The position numbers and the translations under genes are program-made. A stretch of 12,197 nucleotides of DNA from Chloroflexi bacterium RBG_16_64_32 (GTDB lineage: Bacteria; Chloroflexota; Dehalococcoidia; SM23-28-2; RBG-16-64-32): contig MGNZ01000110.1 in the NCBI GenBank assembly GCA_001795235.1, positions 6,029-18,225 of the forward strand. Direction: 5' to 3'. Position 1 is the stretch's first letter, and each line of letters begins with the position of its first letter. The notes beneath the pieces were generated by a model, which ran no database searches, was not told where the DNA came from, and saw only the letters and a list, made by a program, of their open reading frames with translations. Positions 1 to 6,317 of the stretch are shown here, piece after piece.

Positions 1-34
1 GCCTTTGCACCTTGGCCTATTGGCCTTATGTTGA

Positions 35-54
35 AGCTTAGCATCTGCTAAGCT
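35..54. promoter_or_regulatory. 20-bp perfect palindrome, possible operator
   Basis: Two 9-nt arms, AGCTTAGCA (35-43) and TGCTAAGCT (46-54), are exact reverse complements around a 2-nt centre. The palindrome ends 4 bp before a promoter-like -35 hexamer at 59-64. That position fits a dimeric regulator site. It could instead be a hairpin at the end of an upstream transcript, but no T-tract follows. Confidence 0.4.
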
Positions 55-58
55 GCCC

Positions 59-87
59 TTGACGCCTGCGCTACGGTATGGCTTAAT
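59..87 (+). promoter_or_regulatory. Sigma70-type promoter for the R2-like gene
   Basis: TTGACG (59-64) and CTTAAT (82-87) are separated by 17 bp. The -35 matches consensus at 5 of 6 positions and the -10 at 4 of 6. It lies about 58 bp upstream of the GTG start at 145, so it likely serves the 145-2066 gene pair and possibly the genes beyond. The assignment rests on motif and position only. Confidence 0.4.
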
Positions 88-144
88 GACAGAGGCGCCC
101 GGCCTCGCCGCGGCGCTTTCATCTCCACAAGGAGGTAGGGTTTC

Positions 145-1574
145 GTGCCTAACGGGTCACCTCAGATTCCTGATGATTTGGCGCAACTGGCCGGTGAGAA
201 GGGATTCCGCTAGACCTCGTTCGCCGCGCCCTGGCGCTGGGCTTCCCGACGCAGGCGATCAAGGGGCAGATCGAGAGCGGCGCCACCGGGAAGCAGGCCG
301 AGGAGTTCATCGCCGAGCAAGAGCGCATCCGCGCCGGTGGCGAGATCACCGTCCCCGATGATCTGGCCCAGGCAGCGGCCCAGTACGCCTGGCCGGAGAG
401 CCTGCTGAAGCGGGCGATCGCCCTGGGCGCCCAGCCGTCGATGCTGGTCACCCAGATGGAGTCCGGTATCCGCGCCGACCAGGCGGAGCGCTTCATCGCC
501 CAGCAGGAGCGGATGCGGCAGGTCTCGTCTGGAGAGGAGACACCGTACTTTGGCTGGATGCACGTCCCCACTGAGTGGGGGATTCGCGCCCGCCGCGGCA
601 AGAAGGGCCTCACAGTCGGCGCCTTAAATGTCGGCACATACGGCGACATCCCCGACGAATGGCCTTACCAGACGGAGATGCCCCGCGGCGCTCATCCCAT
701 TCCGGGCGTCCCGGCCATGGGCTACTCCATATACGAGAAGGCGGAGCTTTGGGCCGATAACGCCGCCGATCTCTATGAGGAGGCGATCCAGCGCCGCTGG
801 CGGCCCGCCACCGACATCCCCTGGGACACCCTCCAGCCCCTGCCGGACGAGATCGAGCGGGCGATGTGTCAGCTCTGCACCTACTTCTCGGAGAAGGCGC
901 TGCTGGCCGGCGATGTTGTCGGCAAGTGGCTTCCCGAGATGTCCTACGGCTATCACGAGGTCAAGCTGTATCTGTCCACCGCTGAGTTCGACGCCGCCCG
1001 TCACTTCGAGGTGTTCCGCAAGCGCGCCCTTTCCAACGGCGGCGGCCTGGGAATGCAGAGCCCCGGCTACTTCCATCGCGCCATATTCGATGCCCGGAAC
1101 TGGACTGAGACCTCCGTCGCGCTGCATATCCTCTCCAATAGCTTCCTGATGGGGCTGTACCAGGTCGGGGAATACGTCGCCCAAAGCGAGGCGGAAGCGC
1201 TGATCTTCCGACTTAGCATGCAGGACATCGCCCGGCAGATCGCCTACGGGGTCCAGCACCTGAAGTACTTCCTGCTACGAAAGATAGATCGGCGCCCGGA
1301 GGTGCACACCTATCTCAATAAGGCTGAGGCCATCATGGCTTATGAAGACGAGCAGGACACGCCGCGGCGGGAGGCGCTCATAATCCTCCTGGGCGGCGGT
1401 CTCTCCAAGGAGCAGGTCCAGGAAGGCGTAAGCAAGCTGGATTACTTTAAGCGGCGCTGGATGCGCGACTACCTGACGCGCCTGGCCGCCGCCGGCCTGC
1501 CGGAGCGGCGGGAGCACCTGCACCCCGCCCTCAAGAGGTATCTGGTAGAGCCTGCCGTGGCCCAGGCGGTCTAA
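145..1574 (+). CDS. Ferritin-like / R2-like helical-bundle protein with N-terminal repeats, frameshifted near 207
   Basis: The best start is GTG 145, 8 nt after a strong AAGGAGGT (129-136). Frame 1 reads to TAG 211-213, while the rest of the protein is in frame 3, open from 198 to 1574. One missing base around 205-210 explains this and would restore about 476 aa. The only in-frame ATG downstream, 441, gives a shortened 377-aa product that begins inside a repeat. The N-terminal part has two modules of about 62 residues, each opening with PDDLAQ and carrying an ESG...AE.FIA.QER segment. The body (from about 740) has the W...ATDIPWD motif and helices typical of the ferritin-like/ribonucleotide-reductase R2-like superfamily. 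Numbered from the ATG, it keeps E151 and H188, but the usual diiron positions are N233, A185, I263 and Q266. Substrate is unknown. It is followed after 42 bp by an SCP2-like gene in the same direction. The fold call is fairly safe; the catalytic role is doubtful. Confidence 0.7.
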
Positions 1575-1616
1575 GGCGGGCAGCGGGCTTGAGACCAAGG
1601 TGATAAGGAGTTCCCA

Positions 1617-2066
1617 ATGACGCAAGAGACCAAAGTCAAGGCATCGTTTCCCTCCGTTGAGTGGTTCGACGCCCTCCGGGAAATCGTCAACGCCGACGAC
1701 GTCTACAGGCGTATCGGCACCTGCGACGCGGTGGTGGGCATCAAGATTCCCGACCGGCAGAAGTACTTCCGCCTCACGTTTGAGGCGTTTGAAGTTCTGA
1801 ACGCGAGCGAGGTCTCCGAAGTTGATGCGGAGGGCACCGATTTTTGGCTGGAGATGTCCTACGAGCGCTGGAAGGAAATGATCCAGAACATCGGCGACAA
1901 CGGCAAGGCGGACCTCAATCACACGCTCAACACGATCGACCTGGAGGACCCCGATGGCATCGCCCGCTCCCACGACGGGTACCGGAGGGACGCGTTCTAC
2001 CGCTTCAACCAGTCGTTCCAGCACCTCTTCGACTCCTCGGCCAAGATCGACACTCAGTTCGTCTAG
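1617..2066 (+). CDS. Small SCP2-like (sterol/lipid carrier-like) protein
   Basis: This is a 149-aa soluble protein with no signal peptide or membrane segment. ATG 1617 follows AAGGAG (1605-1610) by 6 nt. The pattern of a short beta-rich stretch (around VVGIKI and YFRLTFEAFEV), then an acidic strand, then helices containing WLEMSYERWKEMI and FNQSFQHLFDSS, resembles the SCP2 lipid-binding fold, where such proteins hold a hydrophobic ligand in a tunnel. This rests on overall pattern rather than a diagnostic motif. It lies 42 bp after the R2-like gene with no obvious terminator between, so the two are probably co-transcribed. A role in presenting a hydrophobic substrate to the R2-like partner is only a guess. 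Confidence 0.6.
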   Translation: MTQETKVKASFPSVEWFDALREIVNADDVYRRIGTCDAVVGIKIPDRQKYFRLTFEAFEVLNASEVSEVDAEGTDFWLEMSYERWKEMIQNIGDNGKADLNHTLNTIDLEDPDGIARSHDGYRRDAFYRFNQSFQHLFDSSAKIDTQFV

Positions 2067-2075
2067 CCCCTGCCT

Positions 2076-2102
2076 GCCGGCGGAAGGAGGTCCGCCTCCG
2101 GC
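2076..2102 (+). terminator. GC-rich hairpin after the SCP2-like gene
   Basis: GGCGGA (2079-2084) and TCCGCC (2091-2096) form a perfect 6-bp stem with a 6-nt loop, extended by GCC/GGC flanks with a 1-nt bulge. No T-tract follows. It may be a weak terminator, an RNA-processing hairpin or an attenuator between 2066 and the next start at 2140. Confidence 0.25.
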
Positions 2103-2139
2103 CCTCCTGGGATAGAATGACCGGTAAAGGAGGTTCGCT

Positions 2140-3168
2140 ATGCCCCTGCTCCAGGCCCAGGAGATGACCTACACGCGCGTCCAAGAGCTGCGGCGGGACC
2201 GCTCCATCGGCTTCCTGTCCGCCAGCGCCCTCGAGGTCCACGGCCCCCATCTGCCGCTGGGGATGGACATGTTCGCCGCCCGCTGGATGGCGGAGGAGAG
2301 CGCCCGCCGCTTCGCGGAAGGCTACCCGGACTGGACGGTTGTTCTGTACCCGCACATCCCGCTGGGCACCGACGAACTGCCCCTTCCGGGCTCAGTCGAC
2401 GGCACCCAGCAGACGGTGTACCGTGCCCTCCTGGCCCACGGCGCCTCTCTGGCCGGCGCCGGTTTCGGCTATGCCGTCGTCACCAACGGCCACGGGGGCC
2501 CCCGGCACGCCGCCGCCGTCGAAGCCGCCTGCCGCGACGCCAGCCGCCGATACGGGATCAAGATGTTCTCACCATCTATTGCGGTGCTATACGGCATCGT
2601 AAACGGCGGCCGACACGAGCAGATCGAATCGCACCTTGGCCGGGCGCTGACGGAGAAGGAGCGTCAGGGCCTCCTTCACGGAGAGCACGCGGGCACGATG
2701 GAGACCTCGTTCGCGCTGGCCGAGCGCCCGAAGCAGGTGGAGGAAACGTACCAGGAGCTGAATCAGATGGGCCCACCCAGCTTCGCGCCGGTGGCTGTCC
2801 TGGGAAAGGTAGTGGCGCCACTATTCGGCGACGGGTCGAGGCGTATTCAGGAAGTGTCCGACAGCCTGGCCGGGGGCGTGGGCTGGTTGCTCAACGCCCG
2901 CTACGGCTTCGGCGGCGAACCGGTCACCTATCAGGGCGATCCGTCGGCCGCCTCGGCCGAGCTGGGCCACGCGATCCGCGAGACGATGGTCCAGGGTTGC
3001 CTGGAGTACGTGGAGAAGGTGACCGCGGGCGAACTGGCCGCCGAGGAGGTGCGCTCCATCGCCTCCGACCCCGCCATCATCCAGCCCGGCTTTTGGCAGC
3101 GGCTGGGGCTCCTCTCCGCTGTGGCGCTGGGCGCGGCCAGCCTTGTGTGGGCGCTCAGGAGGGGGTAG
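2140..3168 (+). CDS. Creatininase-family amidohydrolase with C-terminal membrane anchor
   Basis: This 342-aa protein starts at ATG 2140, 6 nt after AAAGGAGG (2126-2133). Creatininase-family enzymes are two-metal amidohydrolases (creatininase, and FAPy/mycofactocin-type peptidases). The signature is clear: LEVHGPHLPLGMD gives ligands E32, H34 and D43, and NGHGG gives H118. HAGTMETS matches the conserved HAGE.ETS block, but with Thr186 in place of the first Glu. Unusually, the C-terminus (about 322-339, LGLLSAVALGAASLVWAL) is one hydrophobic helix followed by RRG, which looks like a tail anchor placing the enzyme on the inner face of the membrane. Family length is usually about 240-260 aa, so this member is about 80 aa longer. 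It lies 73 bp downstream of the SCP2-like gene and 45 bp upstream of the VOC gene. The substrate cannot be read from sequence. Confidence 0.85.
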   Translation: MPLLQAQEMTYTRVQELRRDRSIGFLSASALEVHGPHLPLGMDMFAARWMAEESARRFAEGYPDWTVVLYPHIPLGTDELPLPGSVDGTQQTVYRALLAHGASLAGAGFGYAVVTNGHGGPRHAAAVEAACRDASRRYGIKMFSPSIAVLYGIVNGGRHEQIESHLGRALTEKERQGLLHGEHAGTMETSFALAERPKQVEETYQELNQMGPPSFAPVAVLGKVVAPLFGDGSRRIQEVSDSLAGGVGWLLNARYGFGGEPVTYQGDPSAASAELGHAIRETMVQGCLEYVEKVTAGELAAEEVRSIASDPAIIQPGFWQRLGLLSAVALGAASLVWALRRG

Positions 3169-3213
3169 AGGAGGGGTGGACGCATCGGCTGACGCGGTGC
3201 GGAGGTCTGTGCC

Positions 3214-3642
3214 ATGATCCCGGCACGCGTCAGTCTGGTCACGCTTGGGGTGCGCGATCTCGCGTCTATGCGCGCATTCTACCGCGATCTAGGGTGGAGC
3301 GAGGCCATCAGCACCGAGGTGTTCGCCGCGTTCAATACCGGCGGCGCGGTGCTCGCCCTGTTCCCGCTCGACGCGCTCGCGAGCGACGCGAACACGGAAG
3401 CGGCGACCGGCGAGGACGCGTTCAAAGGTGTGACACTCGCGGTCAACGTTGAGGAGAAAAAAGGGGTAGACGTGGCGATCGATAAGGTGCGAGCGGCCGG
3501 AGGGCGCATCGTCAAAGGGCCGATCGATGCCGACTGGGGCGGACGTTCCGGCTACTTCTCGGACCCGGAGGGCAACCTCTGGGAAGTTGCCTGGATGCCC
3601 GGGTCGTCGTTTGATGATCGGGGCGGCCTGATCTTGCCCTGA
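3214..3642 (+). CDS. VOC-superfamily (glyoxalase/bleomycin-resistance fold) protein
   Basis: This 142-aa protein starts at ATG 3214, 7 nt after GGAGGT (3201-3206). It has the paired beta-alpha-beta-beta-beta modules of the vicinal oxygen chelate fold: VTLGVRDLASMRAFYRDLGW at the N-terminus and GYFSDPEGNLWEVAW near the C-terminus. The C-terminal Glu of DPEGNLWEV is the usual metal ligand. The N-terminal His seen in glyoxalase I and dioxygenases is replaced (VSLVTLG), so this may be a binding protein or a divergent lyase rather than a classical metalloenzyme. It ends with TGA and converges on the SppA-type gene, whose stop is only 21 bp away. Substrate unknown. Confidence 0.85.
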   Translation: MIPARVSLVTLGVRDLASMRAFYRDLGWSEAISTEVFAAFNTGGAVLALFPLDALASDANTEAATGEDAFKGVTLAVNVEEKKGVDVAIDKVRAAGGRIVKGPIDADWGGRSGYFSDPEGNLWEVAWMPGSSFDDRGGLILP

Positions 3643-3663
3643 GCCTGCTTTCCGGATACCGCG

Positions 3664-4479
3664 CTAGCTGAATTCGAGGCGCGGCGACAGACGGGCCTCC
3701 ATCTCTGCCGCCACCGCGTTGGCCATGGCTGCGCCGCTGCGGGAGAGAAGCCGCTCCAGCAGCGGTCGCCGGGGCCGCACGTACTGCAACTGTCGCGGCG
3801 TCCGGCCCATCTCACTGGCCATGTCCAGCGCCGTGTCCCAGTCCCCAAGCTCGTCTATGAGCCCCATCTCTTTGGCCCTGGTCGCCGAGAACATCTCGCC
3901 CGTCGCGTAATCCCGAACCACCTTCGGGGATAGCCGCCGGGAGGTCGCCACCGCGTCCACGAACCACTCGTAGATCTCGCCCGTCAGCGCTTGCACCTTC
4001 TCCCGCTCTTCGTCGGTGGGCTCCCGGAACGGTTGGAACATGTCCTTCAGGCGGCCTTCCTTGGTTATTACCATCTTCACGCCCACGCGTTCCAGCAGCT
4101 CCTGAACCACAGGCCGTATGAGGATGACGCCTATGGAACCGACGAGCGCAGTGGGAAGCGCCACGATTTTCGATGCCCCGGAGGCGATGAGATAGCCGCC
4201 CGATAGTCCGGAGCCCCGGATGAAGGCCACCGTGGGCTTGCGGGCGGAGAGGTTCCGCAGCGACCGGTGTATGGAATCGGCCACGGGCGCAGAGCCCCCC
4301 GGCGAGTCCACATCCACGACCACGGAGCGCACACGCGCGTCCTGGGCCAGCGCCGATATCGTGCGCGCGAACTCCGGGCCCCGAATCACGGGGCCTATCG
4401 GGCCGTACATCTCCAGTACGGCGATGCGCGGCCGGCTCACCGGGAGCCGGGGTAGAAGCGATGACAGCAACCCGTTCAT
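3664..4479 (-). CDS. sppA: S49-family serine peptidase (SppA-type signal peptide peptidase)
   Basis: A longer reading to 4587 is open, but ATG 4479 is the better start: it follows AGGAGG with 6-nt spacing and gives 271 aa. SppA enzymes degrade cleaved signal peptides with a Ser/Lys dyad. The sequence has VDVDSPGGS (about 55-63), GSGLSGGYLIAS with nucleophile S93, VGSIGVI (113-119), and EGRLKDMFQPFREPT with the general-base K145. The length matches the short, single-domain SppA type. No convincing N-terminal membrane segment is present (MNGLLSSLLPRLPVSRPR is short and proline-rich), unlike classical membrane-anchored SppA, so it may be cytoplasmic or only membrane-associated. It lies 53 bp downstream of the redoxin gene and probably shares its promoter at 5016-5044. 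Confidence 0.88.
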   Translation of the reverse strand: MNGLLSSLLPRLPVSRPRIAVLEMYGPIGPVIRGPEFARTISALAQDARVRSVVVDVDSPGGSAPVADSIHRSLRNLSARKPTVAFIRGSGLSGGYLIASGASKIVALPTALVGSIGVILIRPVVQELLERVGVKMVITKEGRLKDMFQPFREPTDEEREKVQALTGEIYEWFVDAVATSRRLSPKVVRDYATGEMFSATRAKEMGLIDELGDWDTALDMASEMGRTPRQLQYVRPRRPLLERLLSRSGAAMANAVAAEMEARLSPRLEFS

Positions 4480-4532
4480 GATCTGCCTCCTGTAGCGTGT
4501 CTCGCAGCTTGTCCGTATGGGTGCGGGCGCAA

Positions 4533-5006
4533 TCAGCTCAGGGCGTCCAACTCCCGCAGCGTCTCCTGGACGGACGGGATCTCCCACTGCTGCCAGCCTA
4601 GATAGGTATAGCGTACCACGCCTTCCCTGTCCACGATGAACAACCCAGGACGTTGTCCCAGGGAGACCAGTGCGCTTTTGACGTCGTACTGGCGGTAGGC
4701 CAGGCGGTCGGGGTCGGCGAGACAGGGGAAGGGGAGGTCGTTGCGCTGAAAGTGCGCCCGGGCCCGCTCCAGAGTGTCAGGGGCGATGGCGAGGAGCTGA
4801 ACGTGTCGCTTTTCGAACTCCTCCATGCTGTCCCGCAACTGCAGGAGGTGCCGGCGGCAGAACGGTCAGTGGAATCCGCGAAGGAAGACCAGGACCACGT
4901 TGCGGCCCCTGAAATCGGACAGCTTGACCTGTTCGCCCTGGGTCGAGGTCAGGGTGAAGTCCGGCGCTTGGGAGCCTACGGGGACGGTTTCACTGGGCAA
5001 GGGCAT
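4533..5006 (-). CDS. Peroxiredoxin-like selenoprotein (in-frame TGA read as selenocysteine)
   Basis: Reading from ATG 5006 gives a thioredoxin-fold AhpC/TSA-like redoxin: VGSQAPDFTLTS, then VKLSDFRGRNVVLVFLRGFH, then TGA at 4868-4866 (codon 47), then PFCRRHLLQLRDSMEEFEK and a normal C-terminal half with PFPCLADPDR and GLFIVDREGVVRYTYLGW, ending at TGA 4535-4533. The total is 157 aa with selenocysteine. In this peroxiredoxin-like family the block reads RG..CPFCR..L, so the TGA sits exactly on the first (catalytic) Cys of the CxxC pair, giving U-P-F-C. Homology continues without a break on both sides of the TGA. The same gene also ends in TGA, so TGA is not generally reassigned. A TTG at 4838 just after the TGA allows a truncated 101-aa call that would lack the active site. 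Predicted role: thiol-dependent reduction of peroxides. The alternative is a nonsense mutation or a sequencing error of a Cys codon. Confidence 0.75.
4828..4860 (-). promoter_or_regulatory. Candidate SECIS-like hairpin just after the in-frame TGA
   Basis: Beginning 5 nt after the TGA, CTG-CCGC (4860-4854) can pair with GCGG and CAG (4836-4833 and 4830-4828, with a GA bulge). An inner GCA/TGC pairing closes a CCTCC loop 17 nt from the TGA. Bacterial SECIS elements lie in this position, but their loops usually carry a G early on and this one does not. Support is weak and by eye; folding was not computed. Confidence 0.25.
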
Positions 5007-5015
5007 GGTGGGACG

Positions 5016-5044
5016 ATTCTATGGCAGTGTGACCAGTGCGTCAA
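5016..5044 (-). promoter_or_regulatory. Sigma70-type promoter for the redoxin-sppA unit
   Basis: On the - strand, TTGACG (5044-5039) and TAGAAT (5021-5016) are separated by exactly 17 bp, matching consensus at 5 of 6 and 4 of 6 positions. Transcription would start at about 5009, only a few bases before ATG 5006. No Shine-Dalgarno is visible there, so the redoxin mRNA is probably leaderless or nearly so. Confidence 0.6.
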
Positions 5045-5075
5045 CGCTGACTCTCCGTAGTCGAGGCGGCATCGT

Positions 5076-5108
5076 GGGCGACACTCTCGCCCATCCTTGT
5101 GCTATCAT
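5076..5108 (+). promoter_or_regulatory. Extended -10 promoter with overlapping inverted repeat
   Basis: TGCTATCAT (5100-5108) matches an extended -10 (TGnTATnnT). Just upstream, GGGCGA (5076-5081) and TCGCCC (5087-5092) form a perfect 6-bp inverted repeat with a 5-nt centre, covering the -35 region. It would drive the ArsA-like gene at 5139 and sits back to back with the redoxin promoter about 35 bp away. The inverted repeat could be an operator. Confidence 0.4.
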
Positions 5109-5138
5109 CTCCCCGTCGCCAAACGCGGGAGACAGCGC

Positions 5139-6317
5139 GTGAGAGTTATCGTCTTCACCGGCATGGGCGGCGCCGGCGTCAGCACGCTGGCCGCCGCTAC
5201 AGCGGCCGCTATAGCCAACAGCGGCCGCAGGACGCTGGCGTTCGGCGTCGGGCCCGGCCTCGCCGACGCCCTCGCCACGCCTTTGGCCGGCCGGCCCACG
5301 CCTGTGGCGGCCGACCTTTGGGCGCTTGAGGGGGCGCCCGGAGCCTACGACGCACCAGACCCCTTCCTCGCCTGGCTGCGTGACCTGTTCGCCTGGCGGG
5401 ACATGGACGAGACTGTGGCGGACGATATCGCCGGCCTACCCGGCCTGGTCGATCTCGCCCGCTTCCTCGCGCTGGAAGAGCATATCGCCGGCGAAGAGTT
5501 TGACGCGGTGGTCGTGGACTGCCCGCCCCTCCGTCACTCCGTTGACCTGCTGGCCGCCGTGGACGCCGCCGCCCGGTCTCTGAACCAGGTGTTTCCGCCC
5601 CGGGAGCCCACCGTATTTGACCCCTTCCTGCGCGCCCTCAGCGGCTCCTCCGTAAGCGGCGACGAGGTATACGAAGGCGGCCGCGAGATACTTCGCCGCT
5701 TCTCGGAGCTTCGCCGGACGCTCGCTGAGCGCGAGTCTGCGACCGTGCGTCTCGTCCTGTCCGCGGACAGGCGTTCCCTGGCTGAGGTGCAGCGAGGTGT
5801 GACCGCTCTAAGCCTGTTCGCCTACTCGGTGGACGCGGCCATCTGCAACCGGATTCTCCCTGAGGATGCAGGGCCCTGGTGGCAAGCACGCCGAGACGAC
5901 GAGCGCGCGGCCCTGGACGATATTCGCGAATCGCTGGCTCCCTTGCCGGTCCTCGATGTCGTGCTGCATGCGCGTGCCGCGTCGGGGCTCGAACGGCTGG
6001 CCTCGCTCGCCGGTCTAGCGTATGGCAGAGCGGACCCGGCTGAGGTCCTTCACCGAGGGCCTGGCCAGGGATTCTCTCATACAGACGGCCGTTACGTCCT
6101 CAGTATCGATCTACCGTTCGTTCAACGCGAAGATATTGCGATGGAGCGTCAGGACGATGCTCTCATCGTTCATCTGGGGGGACGCAGCCGAGCGTTCGAG
6201 CTTCCGCCTGAGGTGCGGAAGCTCGATGGCGTCTCATCCGCCCTGGACGGCGAGACGCTGCGGGTTACGTTTAGCGACCAGGATTCAGCGCGGGCCACTA
6301 AGGAGGGAAGACCGTGA
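5139..6317 (+). CDS. ArsA/Get3-like protein with degenerate P-loop and C-terminal Hsp20-like domain
   Basis: GTG 5139 is preferred because GGGAGA (5127-5132) lies 6 nt upstream and the P-loop strand VIVFTG starts at once, as in ArsA. A TTG at 5097 would add 14 residues without a ribosome site. The length is 392 aa. The N-terminal domain has the deviant Walker A region of ArsA/Get3, but it reads GMGGAGVST (residues 8-16) where the family has GKGGVGKTT, so both lysines are lost. The DPAHSL block also appears as GPGLAD. The switch II-like segment VVVDCPPLRHSVDLL keeps Asp. The C-terminal about 75 residues (YVLSIDLPFVQREDI ... LRVTF) match the ArsA-associated Hsp20-like beta domain found in multi-copy ArsA proteins of Chloroflexota and Cyanobacteria. 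Binding of a hydrophobic client is plausible; ATP hydrolysis is doubtful. Its stop overlaps the next start by GTGA. Confidence 0.75.
   Translation: MRVIVFTGMGGAGVSTLAAATAAAIANSGRRTLAFGVGPGLADALATPLAGRPTPVAADLWALEGAPGAYDAPDPFLAWLRDLFAWRDMDETVADDIAGLPGLVDLARFLALEEHIAGEEFDAVVVDCPPLRHSVDLLAAVDAAARSLNQVFPPREPTVFDPFLRALSGSSVSGDEVYEGGREILRRFSELRRTLAERESATVRLVLSADRRSLAEVQRGVTALSLFAYSVDAAICNRILPEDAGPWWQARRDDERAALDDIRESLAPLPVLDVVLHARAASGLERLASLAGLAYGRADPAEVLHRGPGQGFSHTDGRYVLSIDLPFVQREDIAMERQDDALIVHLGGRSRAFELPPEVRKLDGVSSALDGETLRVTFSDQDSARATKEGRP

Noticed and set aside
624..1259. Long opposite-strand open frame over the R2-like gene
   Set aside because: A shadow frame in GC-rich DNA; the + strand protein has family motifs and a ribosome site, the opposite frame has neither.
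4480..4587. N-terminal extension of the SppA-type protein
   Set aside because: The extension overlaps the end of the redoxin gene and has no matching family sequence; ATG 4479 has AGGAGG at the right distance.
4533..4838. Separate 101-aa redoxin starting at TTG 4838
   Set aside because: It would lack the strand and redox motif needed for a thioredoxin fold, both of which lie directly upstream in the same frame across the TGA.
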